Shown here: piece by piece, positions 55,315 to 55,608 of the stretch
Layout of the letters: each line of letters begins with the position of its first letter
How positions within the stretch are numbered: position 1 is the stretch's first letter
Source of the DNA: Desulfatirhabdium butyrativorans DSM 18734
Lineage (GTDB): Bacteria > Desulfobacterota > Desulfobacteria > Desulfobacterales > Desulfatirhabdiaceae
Reading direction: 5' to 3'
DNA: 55,608 nucleotides
Assembly: GCF_000429925.1 (NCBI RefSeq)
Contig: NZ_AUCU01000034.1
Location: 1 to 55,608 of the forward strand
Notes under the pieces: model-generated
What the model was told of the DNA's origin: nothing
The model's input: only the letters and a program-made list of their open reading frames with translations
Database searches by the model: none
Position numbers and translations under genes: made by a program

Positions 55315-55608
55315 CCTATCTTTTTTCTGGACTCTGCTCATTGAATGTGGTAAAAGGGTTGGCCATGAAAGTGCCAACTCTCATTCAAAGCCGTCTGATT
55401 ACCGACGGGGATATTGATTTTGTCCGTGAACTGATCGAACAAAATCCTTCCTGGAGTCGGTATCGGTTGAGCCGGGAACTTGCCGAACGTTGGAATTGGC
55501 GAAATGGCAAGGGGCAGCTCAAAGACATTGCCTGTCGAAGTCTGCTGCGAAAGCTTGGCGAAAGAGCGCTCATCCATCTGCCAGCTCCAAGGATGCTCTC
55601 GCCCAACC
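55269..55608 (+). mobile_element. Insertion sequence, right copy, 5' end only (cut by window edge)
   Basis: Reverse complement of 15-354. The terminus at 55269 starts CCTACATTCCACACCCC inside the receiver-domain codons of the kinase. The element's gene reads rightwards out of the window. Flanking sequence differs from that of the left copy, so these are two insertions, not one palindrome. Confidence 0.87.
55365..55608 (+). CDS. DUF4338 (DruA-like) insertion-sequence protein, N-terminal 81 residues
   Basis: Same protein as the left-edge copy, from ATG 55365 to the window end, without a visible difference over the shared residues (WSRYRLSRELAERWNWRNG, LKDIACRSLLRKLG, LIHLPAPRM). Only the N-terminal DUF4338 region is present, so the nuclease or transposase part cannot be assessed. 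Confidence 0.75.
   Translation, partial: MKVPTLIQSRLITDGDIDFVRELIEQNPSWSRYRLSRELAERWNWRNGKGQLKDIACRSLLRKLGERALIHLPAPRMLSPN

Overview
The window reads as a piece of chromosome from an anaerobic, Gram-negative, moderately GC-rich bacterium, most likely a sulfate-reducing Desulfobacterota (Desulfobacterales-like). The clues are a tungsten/molybdenum aldehyde:ferredoxin oxidoreductase, a DUF3786 iron-sulfur protein with a corrinoid-protein-type cluster motif, a truncated 'core' methionine synthase, the DUF39 aspartate-semialdehyde sulfurtransferase, a nickel-pincer cofactor set (larB, larC, larE), Kdo/Lpt lipopolysaccharide genes and many PAS-type kinase features. The species assignment is inference.

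Layout. Both edges (1-354 and 55269-55608) are inverted copies of the 5' end of one insertion sequence encoding a DUF4338 protein that reads outward. From 0.4 to 19.5 kb almost everything is on the minus strand: a DOPA-dioxygenase-like protein, homocysteine methyltransferase, a decayed toxin-antitoxin pair, a three-gene operon of unknown role (beta-grasp-like protein, DUF3786, amidohydrolase), an aldehyde oxidoreductase, serC, an operon core-metE-larE-larB-larC, malic enzyme, ahcY, metK and panC. From 20 to 23.4 kb a plus-strand group encodes redox/metal proteins and two tRNAs. From 23.6 to 36.3 kb minus-strand operons carry a peptide-binding protein with a K+ channel, a glycosyltransferase with a methyltransferase, alaS, and M23 peptidase-DUF39-thpR-recA. 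From 36.9 to 46.9 kb a housekeeping plus-strand run carries kdsA-kdsC-lptC-lptA-lptB-rpoN-hpf-ptsN-rapZ-EIIA-gap-tpiA-secG-tRNA-Leu. From 47 to 52.5 kb lies a decayed accessory island: a transposase fragment, a secreted glycoside hydrolase, an ABC-ATPase remnant and a condensation-domain pseudogene. The last gene is a multi-PAS hybrid histidine kinase cut off inside its receiver domain by the right-hand insertion sequence.

Metabolic theme. Several genes belong to the methionine/SAM cycle: DUF39 sulfurtransferase (homocysteine formation), two methionine-synthase-type enzymes, metK and ahcY.

The most striking non-genic signal is a family of at least seven miniature inverted-repeat elements between 15.4 and 51.9 kb. 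They share the terminal repeat GTGCCTGAACGGAAAACCC, fall into size classes from 36 to 312 bp and are flanked by 6-bp target duplications. One copy splits the condensation pseudogene, two form the stop codon of the neighbouring gene at their junction, and a transposase remnant carries the same terminus on its 3' side. Two further dispersed intergenic repeat families, one with a variable heptamer array, fill most of the other gaps.
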